A DNA stretch of 50,020 nucleotides from Spartobacteria bacterium (GCA_947487385.1 CANKWU010000013.1:1-50020), one strand, 5' to 3'; shown: positions 19,329-33,165, counted from the first letter of the stretch. Numbers and translations are program-made. Notes: a model not told the origin generated them from the letters alone.

Positions 19329-21533
19329 CTAATTGGATTGTTTTGGTGCCGCAGAGCGACCGCCGCCGAGGAAGTTGAAGAATTTCTGAAGACCTCCCAG
19401 GGCTTGGGGTTTTCGGTTTTTCACATGGCTGTCAGAATCCTCCTGGATATCAGGCTTGGCTGCAGGGGTGCCTCCGTTTGATTCGTTCCCAGACTCTGGA
19501 GAGTCCTCAGCTGAGGACTCCGGAGCTAGAGTAGCATCGGCTCCGTATTGCGCAGGGAGATCCTTCGAGAAGTCGATTCCGGAGATCGGCTGGAAATTGC
19601 CAACAGCGGGGCTAATCGCTTCCAGTTTGACCTCCTGGCCTTTCTCCATGGCGAAGATCTGCTCAAGGATCTTTGCAGCGATCGGGGCCGGGACTGAACC
19701 TCCCGACTTTCCTCCCTGGACAAAGACGCAGACGACATAGCGCGGCTTATCATAAGGAGCGAAGCAAATGAACCAGGTGTGGTAATCCTTGATGCCATTG
19801 CGCCAGAACTGAGCCGTACCGGTTTTGCCCGCCACCTCGACATCCTTCACCCGTGCCTTGCGGGCAGTGCCGTCGGAGTCATTCACGACGCGCCACATTC
19901 CTTTCCGCACCTTTTCGAACTGATCAGGGGTGATTCCTGATTCCTTGAGGAAGTCTGTTCGAATTTTCACAGGCTCCTCCTTGACCATGGCACCATCCTG
20001 ACTTACGACCTTCTCGACGAGATGAGGCTGGTAAACGATGCCGCCATTGGCAACGGTTGCCGCCATGTTCGCCACTTGCAGCGGGGTCGCGAGGACAAAG
20101 CCCTGACCGATTGCGGTGTTAGCCGTGTAACCCGGGCTCCAGCGTTCGCGGGGATAATTCTGAGCAAGCCAAGCGGTTCCAGGCATCACGCCGCTGGCCA
20201 CGTTGTTAAGCGGGAGTTCCGTCTTCTGGCCCAGGCCAAGCATAGCACCCACGGCGTCTATCTGGTCGATTCCTGCTGCATTGCCGTATTGGTAGAAAAA
20301 CGGATCGCAGGAATTCTTGAGCGCCGTTGTTAGGTCTTGATGACCATGGGGAGGCATCGGTGGCTTGGCGGTGAGCACCCAGCACTTCATGTACTTATTA
20401 CCGTACTGGACGCCGCCAGTGCAATCGAACTGTCTGTCTCCGACTCCGGCACGGATCCCGGACAATGCGGTACAAAGTTTGAAGGTTGATCCTGGCGCGT
20501 AGGCGTTCACTGCTCGATTCATGAGGGGATCGGTCTGATCCTTGGCGAGTTTCTCCCAGTCGGCCTTGGAGATCGAGGGGACGAACTGATTGGGATCAAA
20601 GGAGGGCACCGAGGCCATCGCCAAAATCTCCCCGGAATTCGGATCTAGTACGATAGCCGCCCCCCGACCGACGACATGGAGGGCCTTTTCCACGATGGTC
20701 TGGATGCGGGCATCAATGGTAAGGCAGACTTTCGACCCTTGCTTGGGTTCTATGCGCTTGGTCTCGCCCTCGATGACCCCATGAGCATTACGCTGGAGAA
20801 ACTTGGTGCCCGGAGTTCCTCTCAGAACATCATCGTAGGCCTGTTCGATCTGCGCTTTTCCCTTCACATCGGGTTGATAGAAATTGAACTGGGAGGACTC
20901 CTCCTTGTCTATTTCCTTGGGAACTCCCACATAACCGAAGAGATGAGCCGCCAGGGCTCCGTAGACATAGTGCCGGACGGGCTTGAGTGACACCGTGACA
21001 CCTGGAAGATCAAGGCTGTTCTCGCTGAATCGGGCCATGGTTTCGAAATCAAGGTCCTGTCGATAGACGTAGGGAATCTCAGCGTTATCGCGAAAATGTA
21101 CCTGGAGCTTGCGGCTGTTATAGTCGCCGGCGAGCCCGAGTTTCTCGAGATGAGGAACGATCGACTCGTTGACGATCTTCACGATGTCGGGCTCGGACTT
21201 GAGAGCTCTCATGCCATGGTCTAGTCCCCAATACTTTCGGATTGGGACCTCGTCATGCCCCTCCCTCCATGCGCGCACGATATCAGGCAGATAGAACTCT
21301 ACCTCCATGCTGGCCCGGTTCTCGACCAGTGGCACCCCCCTGCGGTCACAGATCTCACCCCGTACAGCTGGAAGTCTGACCGTGAGCTGAGAGTGTCCCT
21401 TGATGCGGGCCTTATAGTCGGCATGCTTGTAAATCTGGACATACCACATTCGCATCAGGAGCAGAACAAGTGCGAGGGTTAGAATTCCCCCGAGGATCAG
21501 GATCTTGCGGAGAGAGTCGTCCAGCGATTTCAT
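19329..21533 (-). CDS. mrdA: Penicillin-binding protein 2 (elongasome transpeptidase)
   Basis: A 734-residue class B PBP that cross-links peptidoglycan during side-wall growth. One N-terminal helix (residues 13-32) is followed by a dimerisation domain with VRLPAVRGEICDRRGVPL and then the transpeptidase domain. The active-site motifs are APGSTFKLCTAL (Ser-x-x-Lys), LKNSCDPFFYQ (the SxN/SCD motif) and VAGKTGTAQ (KTG). The last 75 residues, rich in Pro, Ser, Glu and Gly, extend beyond the usual 600-650 residue length and look disordered. It sits four bases after mreD in the mreB-mreC-mreD-mrdA-rng order. Confidence 0.95.
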   Translation of the reverse strand: MKSLDDSLRKILILGGILTLALVLLLMRMWYVQIYKHADYKARIKGHSQLTVRLPAVRGEICDRRGVPLVENRASMEVEFYLPDIVRAWREGHDEVPIRKYWGLDHGMRALKSEPDIVKIVNESIVPHLEKLGLAGDYNSRKLQVHFRDNAEIPYVYRQDLDFETMARFSENSLDLPGVTVSLKPVRHYVYGALAAHLFGYVGVPKEIDKEESSQFNFYQPDVKGKAQIEQAYDDVLRGTPGTKFLQRNAHGVIEGETKRIEPKQGSKVCLTIDARIQTIVEKALHVVGRGAAIVLDPNSGEILAMASVPSFDPNQFVPSISKADWEKLAKDQTDPLMNRAVNAYAPGSTFKLCTALSGIRAGVGDRQFDCTGGVQYGNKYMKCWVLTAKPPMPPHGHQDLTTALKNSCDPFFYQYGNAAGIDQIDAVGAMLGLGQKTELPLNNVASGVMPGTAWLAQNYPRERWSPGYTANTAIGQGFVLATPLQVANMAATVANGGIVYQPHLVEKVVSQDGAMVKEEPVKIRTDFLKESGITPDQFEKVRKGMWRVVNDSDGTARKARVKDVEVAGKTGTAQFWRNGIKDYHTWFICFAPYDKPRYVVCVFVQGGKSGGSVPAPIAAKILEQIFAMEKGQEVKLEAISPAVGNFQPISGIDFSKDLPAQYGADATLAPESSAEDSPESGNESNGGTPAAKPDIQEDSDSHVKNRKPQALGGLQKFFNFLGGGRSAAPKQSN

Positions 21534-21537
21534 GGCA

Positions 21538-22092
21538 TTACCTGCTGAAATTGGGTTTTTGGACAGGATGGGATTCCTCGTTGAACACCGGCACTAGGTT
21601 ACAAAGCGCGAAGTAAAGCAGCGGCGCAATCAGTAGCGAGGTCACCGAGGGGATCAAGATCCGTTGCAGAACCAGCATCTCCAGAGGGAATCCTCCCCGT
21701 CTGACACAAAGCATGAGGAATTCAACGCTCAAGAGCGTCAGCGTGACAACAGCACTCCCCAGGGCATGAACTTCCCACCGCATCCCTTGGGTCGCCTCGC
21801 TTGTCATTTGGAGAGCAATCGCCCAGAGCAGAAAAAACACAACGGGCACAGTGAGTCCCAGCTCTGCTTCTCCGGATTGGATCTGCAGCAATACGAGCCC
21901 CTGGACCAAGGCAGTCGCCAGTGCAAAAAAGAGTGCGGGGACAAGAGGAAGGGCCATCACACCGAAACAAAAAACAACGGGTAGCAGCAAGATCCTGGCT
22001 TGGAACGGCGGAATGGCCGGCAGCAGATCTTGGATCGCCACGGCAATCGGCAGCAGGAGGAGGAGAATGATGAAAAGGATGCCTTGCCTCAT
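21538..22092 (-). CDS. mreD: MreD-like rod shape-determining membrane protein
   Basis: A 184-residue hydrophobic protein with about five to six transmembrane segments and few charged residues. The sequence has little specific signature, as is usual for MreD, so the name rests on size, topology and position: it overlaps mreC by four bases and precedes mrdA by four. MreD forms the membrane part of the elongasome with MreC and RodA/PBP2. Confidence 0.75.
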   Translation of the reverse strand: MRQGILFIILLLLLPIAVAIQDLLPAIPPFQARILLLPVVFCFGVMALPLVPALFFALATALVQGLVLLQIQSGEAELGLTVPVVFFLLWAIALQMTSEATQGMRWEVHALGSAVVTLTLLSVEFLMLCVRRGGFPLEMLVLQRILIPSVTSLLIAPLLYFALCNLVPVFNEESHPVQKPNFSR

Positions 22093-22886
22093 TTCGCGCC
22101 GGTGACGATGAAGACCTCCTCGAGCATGCCGAAATCGGCTGCGGGCTCAAGGATGGCTTCACCATCAAGTTCGCGGGCATGGAAACTTTTCACCGTGCCG
22201 AGAGCGATGCCGGAGGGAAAAATCCCTCCGCTCACACCCGCTGTGTAAACTTTCTGCCCGGGCTGAAGATCAGCCAGTTTGCTCAAAAACGTCAGCCTCA
22301 ATTCCCCGACCGGATCACGCGACCCGGCACTGATTCCCTGCTCCTTGGTTCCCTCCACCTTAGCCGCAACCTTGCAGTTTTCATCCGTGACCAAAAGCAC
22401 CTCAGAGAGATTGCTGGAAACAACTGATATTTTACCAACCAGCCCCTTATCGGTAATAACTGGCATGTCGGGTGCGATACCATCGGCAGAACCCCGGTTG
22501 ATCTTGATCGTGTTCCACCAGACGCCGGCATCATGGCCTAGTACCAGTGCAGGAACGAGGCGGAACGATGAACGTTCACGGTAACCCAAGACTTGTCGGA
22601 GATGATCGTTGTCTTGTTGGAGATCACGTAACCCGTTGTTCTCCGCACGGAGTTTCCGGTTCTCAGAAAGTACCCTCTCATACTCTGTCTGGAGTTGATC
22701 CAGCGACAGAAGATCCTTGCCAAGACTGTCAATGCTGCTTTTCACCGCACTCCCGGAACGGCTGATCGGCGAGATGACTCCCAACAGTCCGGACTGGAGC
22801 CGTGTTAGCGTGCCGGACTCAAGCAGGCAGACGGCAATGGCAAGGACAGCCAGAACAACAAGGGAGGCGATCTGGAGTTTCTTCAT
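22089..22886 (-). CDS. mreC: Rod shape-determining protein MreC
   Basis: A 265-residue bitopic protein: an N-terminal helix (residues 7-24), a coiled coil at about 60-100 (LDQLQTEYERVLSENRKLRAENNGLRDL and so on), then the periplasmic beta domain with LVLGHDAGVWWNTIKINRGSADGI, DKGLVGKISVVSSNLSEVLLVTDENCKV and YTAGVSGGIFPSGIALGTVK. These are hallmark MreC phrases. It scaffolds the elongation machinery in the periplasm and links MreB to PBP2. It lies 97 bases after mreB and overlaps mreD. Confidence 0.93.
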   Translation of the reverse strand: MKKLQIASLVVLAVLAIAVCLLESGTLTRLQSGLLGVISPISRSGSAVKSSIDSLGKDLLSLDQLQTEYERVLSENRKLRAENNGLRDLQQDNDHLRQVLGYRERSSFRLVPALVLGHDAGVWWNTIKINRGSADGIAPDMPVITDKGLVGKISVVSSNLSEVLLVTDENCKVAAKVEGTKEQGISAGSRDPVGELRLTFLSKLADLQPGQKVYTAGVSGGIFPSGIALGTVKSFHARELDGEAILEPAADFGMLEEVFIVTGAK

Positions 22887-22983
22887 CCCGATGGTGTTCC
22901 TATTGCTGCTTTACTGATCGTGGCCCCGACAAAGGAGTGAGTGAGTTCCGGGTGCAGATGACTCTGCCAGACCGGAAGCGGCT

Positions 22984-24021
22984 TTAGCCCCTGGGACGAT
23001 CGGTCGCGGCGACGGCCCGCAGGAATTCGATTTCCTGAAGGGCTTTGCCGGTTCCTTCGGCCACGGCGCTGAGCGGATCCTCGGCCACGTGGACGGGAAG
23101 ACCGGTCTCTTCGGCAACAAGTTTATCAAGTCCTCTCAGAAGGGCTCCGCCACCTGCCAGAACAATCCCCCGGTCAACCAGATCAGCGGAGAGCTCGGGC
23201 GGACAGCGTTCGAGGGTGATGCGGACCGCCTCAACGATGCGCGAGACCGGCTCCATGAGTGCTTCACGGATCTCCTGCGAGGTGATGGTGATGGTCTTGG
23301 GAAGGCCGGCAACCTGATCCCGCCCCTTTACCTCCATGATGAGTTCCTTCTCCAGGGGGTAAGCGCTCCCGATACGAAGCTTGATCTCCTCGGCGGTGCG
23401 CTCGCCGATGAGAAGGTTGTAAGCACGCTTGAGGTATTGGGTGATGGCTTCGTCCAGTTCGTCACCTGCCACGCGCACGCTCCTGCTGAAGACGATGCCA
23501 GCCAGCGAGATGATGGCCACTTCGGTGGTGCCACCACCGATATCGATGATCATGTTGGCGGCGGGATCGGTGACAGGAAGTCCGACTCCGATTGCGGCAG
23601 CCATAGGCTCTTCAATAAGGTAAACCTCGCGCGCACCCGCATGCATCGCGGAATCCTTAACGGCTCGCTTCTCAACCTCGGTGATGCCACTCGGCACCGC
23701 GATAACGACACGGGGGCGGACAAACCGGCGATTGCCATGGGCCTTAGTGATGAAGTGTCGCAGCATGGCCTCGGTGATTTCAAAATCAGCGATGACACCA
23801 TCCTTGAGGGGGCGGATCGCGCTTATATTTCCGGGCGTGCGACCGAGCATGCGCTTTGCCTCTTCGCCGACCGCCAGCACGTGGGTGGTACCGGCCTTGA
23901 CGGCTACTATGGAAGGCTCGCGCAGGACGATGCCCTTGTCCTTGACATAAACCAAGGTGTTTGCCGTTCCCAGATCGATGCCTATGTCGCTGGAGAAAAA
24001 CCCTAAAATCTTGTTGAACAT
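22984..24021 (-). CDS. mreB: Rod shape-determining protein MreB (actin-like)
   Basis: A 345-residue actin homologue that polymerises under the membrane and guides lateral cell wall synthesis. The phosphate-1 loop is seen in [15 protein letters not shown] at the N-terminus, phosphate-2 in [18 protein letters not shown] and the adenosine motif in [15 protein letters not shown]. The start at ATG 24019-24021 ([11 protein letters not shown]) matches the family's amphipathic membrane-binding N-terminus. A start at 24102 would add 27 unrelated residues. The ATG is preceded by ACTTCCC, with no Shine-Dalgarno sequence. Confidence 0.97.
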   Translation of the reverse strand: MFNKILGFFSSDIGIDLGTANTLVYVKDKGIVLREPSIVAVKAGTTHVLAVGEEAKRMLGRTPGNISAIRPLKDGVIADFEITEAMLRHFITKAHGNRRFVRPRVVIAVPSGITEVEKRAVKDSAMHAGAREVYLIEEPMAAAIGVGLPVTDPAANMIIDIGGGTTEVAIISLAGIVFSRSVRVAGDELDEAITQYLKRAYNLLIGERTAEEIKLRIGSAYPLEKELIMEVKGRDQVAGLPKTITITSQEIREALMEPVSRIVEAVRITLERCPPELSADLVDRGIVLAGGGALLRGLDKLVAEETGLPVHVAEDPLSAVAEGTGKALQEIEFLRAVAATDRPRG

Positions 24022-24338
24022 GGGAAGTATAAGAAGCTGAAAGTTAAGAAGTCTTGAGTGAAATGAAGCCAACCGATGACAGGCCCCGTCACGACGACCC
24101 ATTTCCGAAAAACTCGGCGGAATCCCATGACACGGTGTGCAATCCTAAAGCTACAACCTATGCAATAAAACCATGGCGACGGCGCGTCAAGCACCCCTGT
24201 CCAAGAAATACAAGGGAAACAGCGGAAAGAGTACGTCTTGAGATCTTAGGGCAGATTGTTTTATTCGAATAATTGTCAGCGATTGGGGGGCGATTTTGCG
24301 TGAGTTGGCCCGTGAGTGCACCTATATTTGACAACCTC
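24022..24338. other. Divergent mreB/aroC intergenic region
   Basis: A 317-base space with no convincing ORF. It separates mreB (minus) from aroC (plus) and must hold both promoters. The only reasonable promoter match I see is the mreB candidate at 24162-24190. The aroC-proximal half contains an A/T-rich stretch (TTGTTTTATTCGAATAATTGTC, about 24257-24278) with a small TTCGAA palindrome. No riboswitch or terminator was recognised. Confidence 0.6.
24162..24190 (-). promoter_or_regulatory. Candidate sigma70 promoter of mreBCD
   Basis: On the minus strand TTGACG (24185-24190) and TATTGC (24162-24167) lie 17 bases apart, about 141 bases before the mreB ATG. The -35 box is good (5 of 6) but the -10 box is weak (3 of 6). 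A long 5' leader would follow. Confidence 0.3.
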
Positions 24339-25427
24339 ATGGCAAGCACCTTTGGAACTCTCTTCCGTGTCTCAACCTGGGGTGAATCCCATGGCGGAGG
24401 TGTCGGCTGTGTGATCGACGGCTGTCCCTCTCGGCTCCCTATTACTGCGGAGGAGATCCAGATCGAACTTGATCGGCGTCGCCCCGGTCAAAGTGACATC
24501 GTCACCCCACGTCAAGAGGAAGACAAGTGCCGCATCCTCTCAGGTGTCTTTCAAGGCCAGACTCTTGGCACGCCGATTTTAGTGGCTGTTGATAACAAGG
24601 ATGCACGTCCCTCAGCCTACACCGAGATGGAGACGATGTTCCGTCCCTCGCATGCTGATTTCACTTATCAGAGCAAGTACGGCATCCGTAATTGGGAAGG
24701 TGGCGGACGCTCCTCGGCGCGTGAAACCATCGGTCGCGTGGCTGCAGGCGTGGTGGCACGCAAAGTGATCCGCACGCTTCATCCCGCCTATGAGGTTGTC
24801 GCCTATGTCCGTTCCATTCATGAACTTGACTCCGAAGTCTCCCCGGCGACTGTCACAACAGCCCAAGTGGACGCCACCCCCGTGCGTTGTCCCGATCTCA
24901 AAGCCGCCGAGGCGATGATCGCCCGCATCAAGGAAGTCCGATCCCAAGGCGACAGCATCGGAGGCATCATCGAGTGTGTTGTCCGTGGCGTCCCCCCGAC
25001 GCTGGGCGAGCCGGTTTTTGACAAGCTGGAGGCCGACCTTGCCAAGGCGATGATGAGTCTCCCCGCGACCAAAGGATTTGAGATAGGCAGCGGCTTTGCC
25101 GGAACCCGACTCACTGGCAGCGAGCACAATGATGCCTTTGTTATCGAAGAAGGGAGAGTCTCGACCGCCACAAACCGCTCAGGGGGCATTCAGGGGGGCA
25201 TCAGCAACGGCGAGAACATTTTCTTCCGCATCGCCTTCAAGCCGACAGCTACCATCGCAAAATCACAGCAAACCGTGACAGTGGAGGGCGAGCCTGCCGA
25301 GTTGGCTGCGCGTGGACGACACGACGCCTGCGTTTTGCCCCGCGCCGTCCCGATGGTCGAGGCGATGGTGAATCTTGTCATTTGCGACCACCTGCTCCGC
25401 CAACACGGCCAGAATGTCCTTCCCTGA
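24339..25427 (+). CDS. aroC: Chorismate synthase
   Basis: A 362-residue enzyme that converts 5-enolpyruvylshikimate-3-phosphate to chorismate using reduced FMN, the last common step of aromatic amino acid synthesis. Signature phrases: [18 protein letters not shown] (N-terminus), [40 protein letters not shown] and a C-terminal [18 protein letters not shown]. The start [11 protein letters not shown] at 24339 matches the family; an upstream in-frame ATG at 24273 would add 22 unrelated residues. Its last 14 bases overlap the next small ORF. Confidence 0.97.
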   Translation: MASTFGTLFRVSTWGESHGGGVGCVIDGCPSRLPITAEEIQIELDRRRPGQSDIVTPRQEEDKCRILSGVFQGQTLGTPILVAVDNKDARPSAYTEMETMFRPSHADFTYQSKYGIRNWEGGGRSSARETIGRVAAGVVARKVIRTLHPAYEVVAYVRSIHELDSEVSPATVTTAQVDATPVRCPDLKAAEAMIARIKEVRSQGDSIGGIIECVVRGVPPTLGEPVFDKLEADLAKAMMSLPATKGFEIGSGFAGTRLTGSEHNDAFVIEEGRVSTATNRSGGIQGGISNGENIFFRIAFKPTATIAKSQQTVTVEGEPAELAARGRHDACVLPRAVPMVEAMVNLVICDHLLRQHGQNVLP

Positions 25428-25659
25428 TTTTTCCTCACTTGCGAAGGCTCTCCGTGAGCGCCTTGCAGTCATTGCCGACCACGAGCATCGGGATCGAGAT
25501 GCAGAGGGTCATCTGAAGCGACTCATCGAAGTTTCCGAAAGGATCGATGCCCTGAGCGCAGCACTTCCTGTTTCCGAACTTGACCCGCAGTTTCGTCATT
25601 ACCTCGAGCGCCGTAGCTACGATAAGGCGCTCGCTTGGATCGAGGAGTCGGCCGGTTAA
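25414..25659 (+). CDS. Small helical protein of unknown function overlapping aroC
   Basis: An 81-residue ORF starting [13 protein letters not shown], with its ATG inside the aroC 3' end (14-base overlap), so translation is likely coupled. The sequence is charged and predicted mostly helical, with [18 protein letters not shown] in the middle and [18 protein letters not shown] at the end. I do not recognise a family. It has no membrane segment or signal. The coding look (regular acidic/basic helices, normal codon use) and the overlap argue that it is real. It ends 20 bases before the convergent rluE-like gene. Confidence 0.65.
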   Translation: MSFPDFSSLAKALRERLAVIADHEHRDRDAEGHLKRLIEVSERIDALSAALPVSELDPQFRHYLERRSYDKALAWIEESAG

Positions 25660-25679
25660 GCACTCACCCTTTACCGAGG

Positions 25680-26243
25680 TTATTGAAATATCATCCCTCG
25701 TTCTTTGATCGAGAGTTCTCTCCAAGCCCCAGGAGCAAGTGCTCCCATCGTCAGCTCGCCGATGCTCATTCTGACCAGCCTGAGCGTTGGGTGACCAATC
25801 GCGGCAGTCATTCGGCGGACCTGACGGTTCTTTCCCTCGTGGAGTTCCAAGGCAATCCAGCAATCGGGGACATTCTTGCGCACGCGGATCGGTGGATGAC
25901 GAAGAGCCACATCGGGTTGGGGATCAAGCAACCAAGCTTTGCAGGGGAGGGAATTGTAGCCCTGGATCATCACGCCAGCGGCCAGGTGTGCCAGCGCCTC
26001 GGGGGTGGGGAGACGCTCCACCTGAGCCCAGTAACGGCGCGCGTGCCGATGCCCAGGATCGAGCAACCGGTTGTTAAGACCAGCTTCGTCACTTAGCAGG
26101 AGTAGACCTTCCGAATCAGCATCAAGTCGGCCGATCGGATAGACTTCCTTAGGAAAGCCAAATTCCGCCAGTGTCCGATTGGGCGATCCATCAGGCGTGA
26201 ATTGCGAGAGCACACCATAAGGTTTGTTGAACATCAGGATCAT
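25680..26243 (-). CDS. rluE: RluE/RsuA-family 23S rRNA pseudouridine synthase
   Basis: A 187-residue enzyme lacking the N-terminal S4 domain, as in RluE. The catalytic aspartate is in YPIGRLDADSEGLLLLSDE (about residues 36-54), preceded by the family start FNKPYGVLSQF. The later motif HEGKNRQVRRMTAAIGHPTLRLVRMSIG is also diagnostic. RluE isomerises one uridine of 23S rRNA (2457 in E. coli numbering). The exact target here is inference. It overlaps the MFS gene by four bases and is cotranscribed with it. Confidence 0.88.
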   Translation of the reverse strand: MILMFNKPYGVLSQFTPDGSPNRTLAEFGFPKEVYPIGRLDADSEGLLLLSDEAGLNNRLLDPGHRHARRYWAQVERLPTPEALAHLAAGVMIQGYNSLPCKAWLLDPQPDVALRHPPIRVRKNVPDCWIALELHEGKNRQVRRMTAAIGHPTLRLVRMSIGELTMGALAPGAWRELSIKERGMIFQ

Positions 26244-27595
26244 TCTCCGATGCGGGAAGTAAGAAGCGTTAGGTGTTTCCTAAAGGCGAAAATCACGATG
26301 CCGCATGTCAGCAGTAGCCAGAACGGAAGGAATCCGAACGCCTGCCCGAGTTGCTCCTGTGCAGTCGACCCTGGAACCAAGTGAAGCGCCCAAGCAAAGA
26401 CCAGGCTGATTCCCGCATAGGCGATATTGATCGTTACCCCCTTAAACGAGAGAACGGTCGCCCGGTGATGGGAGTCGACGAGTTGGTTAAGATAGGTCGA
26501 GACCGCAAAGCCGATCATCGTCATGGCACCCCAGAGGAGATAGCCGAAGAGAAGACCCCAATAGGGAGGATGGAAGGCCACCCCCACGAGTCCCACAAAG
26601 ACCACTCCGGTCATGATCGCAAAGCTGGCCCCGATGCTGCGGGTAGTTACCATGCGACGGATCCACGGGGAGATCAGAAGACCAATGGCTCCCATGGCGG
26701 CGCCGAGCACCCCGAAGGCAATCTCGGGAATCTCGATCAGGCGGAAGTAGGAAGTGCTGAAGACAAGGAAGAGTCGGACCACGCAATCGAGCACGAACCC
26801 GGCACAGATGACAAAAAGCGCAATCGGATTTCCAAGCAACCAGCGTCCCGCCTGGAGAGTGAAGGCAAAAGCCCCCAACGCCGAAGTCGCTCGATGACCC
26901 TCCGGGTCTTCCAGAGAGTTAGGCTGATGGCGTTTCGGTTCGCGGAAATTGATTGCCAGCAGGAGAACGCCCACGGCGCTCAGCAACGTGAGAAGGAGGG
27001 GAAATCGGAGAGTGGTCGCCTGATCCAGATGAGCTGGAATCCCAAGGAAGGAGAGCGCCGCGTTCACGGATCCCGGTGCATAGACCGCACCACCGATAAG
27101 CATGACAACAAGGAAGGCTGTCGACTGCCAGCGGGTCAGCTGCTCCATCACACGGTGCCACTCTCCTTCACGGCCGGACTCGGCCAATGAATCGAAGACG
27201 ATCGCTTCGTCGGCCCCGCTCGCCGCCCCTTCGGCTAGTCCGCTCAGGATTCGATTCGCAAGGCAGAAGAGGAAGAGTACCATTCCCCCGTTTCGCGGAG
27301 CGACGCAAAGAATAGCCATTTCAGCGATCATGAAGCATCCTGCGGCTATCAGCAGAGGCTTGCGTCCGATCCGGTCAGCCAGCACGCCGGCAGGGACATC
27401 TGAGATAAGGCTCGCCGCCGCCCAAGCCACATTAAGAAGAGTGTACTGGGTAGCGCTAAGCCCCAGGTCGAGAAAAAGCACCGCCATCACGGGGTAATAA
27501 AACCGTGCGGAGAAAAGAACGCGGAACCAGAGAAAAATTCGCCAATTCCGATCCACAGGGGATCGCTCTGGACTGGAAGGGGGTACGCTACTCAT
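26240..27595 (-). CDS. Major facilitator superfamily transporter
   Basis: A 451-residue protein with about twelve helices. The MFS motif between helices 2 and 3 is seen as GVLADRIGRKPLLIAAG. A central hydrophilic loop (about residues 215-240, NFREPKRHQPNSLEDPEGHRA) divides the two halves. No substrate can be deduced. The arrangement (FRVLFSARFYYPVMAVLFLDLGLSATQYTLLN) resembles drug/metabolite efflux MFS members. It is divergent from gltB and coupled to the rluE-like gene by a four-base overlap. Confidence 0.82.
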   Translation of the reverse strand: MSSVPPSSPERSPVDRNWRIFLWFRVLFSARFYYPVMAVLFLDLGLSATQYTLLNVAWAAASLISDVPAGVLADRIGRKPLLIAAGCFMIAEMAILCVAPRNGGMVLFLFCLANRILSGLAEGAASGADEAIVFDSLAESGREGEWHRVMEQLTRWQSTAFLVVMLIGGAVYAPGSVNAALSFLGIPAHLDQATTLRFPLLLTLLSAVGVLLLAINFREPKRHQPNSLEDPEGHRATSALGAFAFTLQAGRWLLGNPIALFVICAGFVLDCVVRLFLVFSTSYFRLIEIPEIAFGVLGAAMGAIGLLISPWIRRMVTTRSIGASFAIMTGVVFVGLVGVAFHPPYWGLLFGYLLWGAMTMIGFAVSTYLNQLVDSHHRATVLSFKGVTINIAYAGISLVFAWALHLVPGSTAQEQLGQAFGFLPFWLLLTCGIVIFAFRKHLTLLTSRIGE

Positions 27596-27753
27596 CGGGA
27601 GGAATATAAAAGGAGGAAAATCGACCCCTGGGAAGGGCGTAGTGGAGGGGTGACTAGAAGGGTATTTTCAGGCACATAAAAAAACCCTCTCTCTGGAACG
27701 CCATTTGCTTGCGGGAAGGCACACCATCCACGACATTATGCTGTTCGCGTCTG

Positions 27754-27769
27754 CTTAGCTGCGGCTAAG
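27754..27769 (+). promoter_or_regulatory. Small hairpin in the gltB leader
   Basis: CTTAGC (27754-27759) and GCTAAG (27764-27769) form a six-base perfect stem with a TGCG loop, 44 bases before the gltB ATG. It has no T run, so it is not a terminator. It may be an mRNA-stability or regulatory hairpin. This is seen in sequence only. The rest of the 217-base MFS/gltB spacer shows no clear promoter. Confidence 0.3.
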
Positions 27770-27812
27770 AGCATCGACGAACCACACAATCGCACTCCAC
27801 GCACCCATTCCC

Positions 27813-32414
<4,602 letters not shown>

Positions 32415-32431
32415 GAGTAGGGAGAAATTAA

Positions 32432-32578
32432 TATGGAACTCAGGAACTCAGGAAAATTCCTAGGTTCTTGGGTTGCCTTACTGCTCTCGGAGTAGACTGC
32501 TTGGTAGATGTTGAATCCATGCCGGATCGGTGGATGACGCCTTCGTGCCTCCACTTTCTTGAGCTCCTGAGTTCCACA
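32432..32578. repeat. Inverted-repeat (MITE-like) element between gltB and the ACT gene
   Basis: Two 24-base arms, 32432-32455 and 32555-32578, are inverted copies with three mismatches. The shared core is TGGAACTCAGGA / TCCTGAGTTCCA. The interior (about 99 bases) holds no complete gene, only a short open stretch after the ATG within the left arm. The structure, non-coding content and intergenic position suggest a miniature inverted-repeat element or a relic of a dispersed repeat. No transposase or clear target duplication was seen. Confidence 0.55.
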
Positions 32579-32650
32579 TTCAAACCTTGCAGTATTTCCC
32601 CTTTCATTCTTTTTTGCTGTGCAGGCCCAGCTTCTTGCTAGGCTGGCACC

Positions 32651-33079
32651 ATGAAGAAAGCTGATCCGCTTGCGCCGAGGATTGTTCAGCAGTTGGCCGT
32701 CTTTCTCGAGAACAAGCCCGGAGCTCTGGCCGCCGTCTGCGATGCGCTGGCCATTGCACAGATCAATATCTTCGGCCTCACCGTCTCCGACACAACAGAT
32801 CATGCCGTTGTTCGCATGGTTGTTAGTAATACGGAACGGGCTATGATAGTTTTCGATTCCTACGGCACACTGGTTGTTGAGAGTGATGTCTTGATGATCC
32901 AGAACGACAACAAACCGGGAAGCCTTTCCAAGATCGCCCATGCCCTCTCGGCCAAGAAGATCAACATCGATTATGGTTATCTGGCCTCCATGCCCTCGGC
33001 GAAGCAAGGGCTTCTCATTCTCCGTGTGACGGATCCGAAGAGGGCGCTATCCATCCTCAAAAAACTCGATTCTGAGTAA
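32651..33079 (+). CDS. Tandem ACT-domain protein
   Basis: A 142-residue protein of two ACT domains: residues about 11-75 (QLAVFLENKPGALAAVCDALAIAQINIFGLTV) and 83-140 (IQNDNKPGSLSKIAHALSAKKINIDYGYL). ACT domains bind small ligands, mostly amino acids, and regulate enzymes or transporters. A stand-alone tandem ACT protein next to glutamate synthase may sense an amino acid, but its partner cannot be read from sequence. The gene is separated from gltB by 236 bases that contain an inverted-repeat element. Confidence 0.85.
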   Translation: MKKADPLAPRIVQQLAVFLENKPGALAAVCDALAIAQINIFGLTVSDTTDHAVVRMVVSNTERAMIVFDSYGTLVVESDVLMIQNDNKPGSLSKIAHALSAKKINIDYGYLASMPSAKQGLLILRVTDPKRALSILKKLDSE

Positions 33080-33165
33080 AGGATGGGGATTGAACTCGGG
33101 CGTGCCCACGCCGCTCGCCTATCATTGAGAATGAGGTGCGGCCTTCGGCATCGAAACTCCCAAGC

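Noticed and set aside
23089-24006. Antisense open frame of 305 codons opposite mreB
   Set aside because: It is a shadow of the highly conserved mreB gene, with no protein features and no separate start context.
25885-25901. 17-base perfect repeat CGGATCGGTGGATGACG shared with 32523-32539
   Set aside because: One copy is inside the conserved rluE-like coding sequence, the other inside the inverted-repeat element. A 17-base match could arise by chance in 50 kb at low but real probability, and flanks diverge at once. Kept only as a note.
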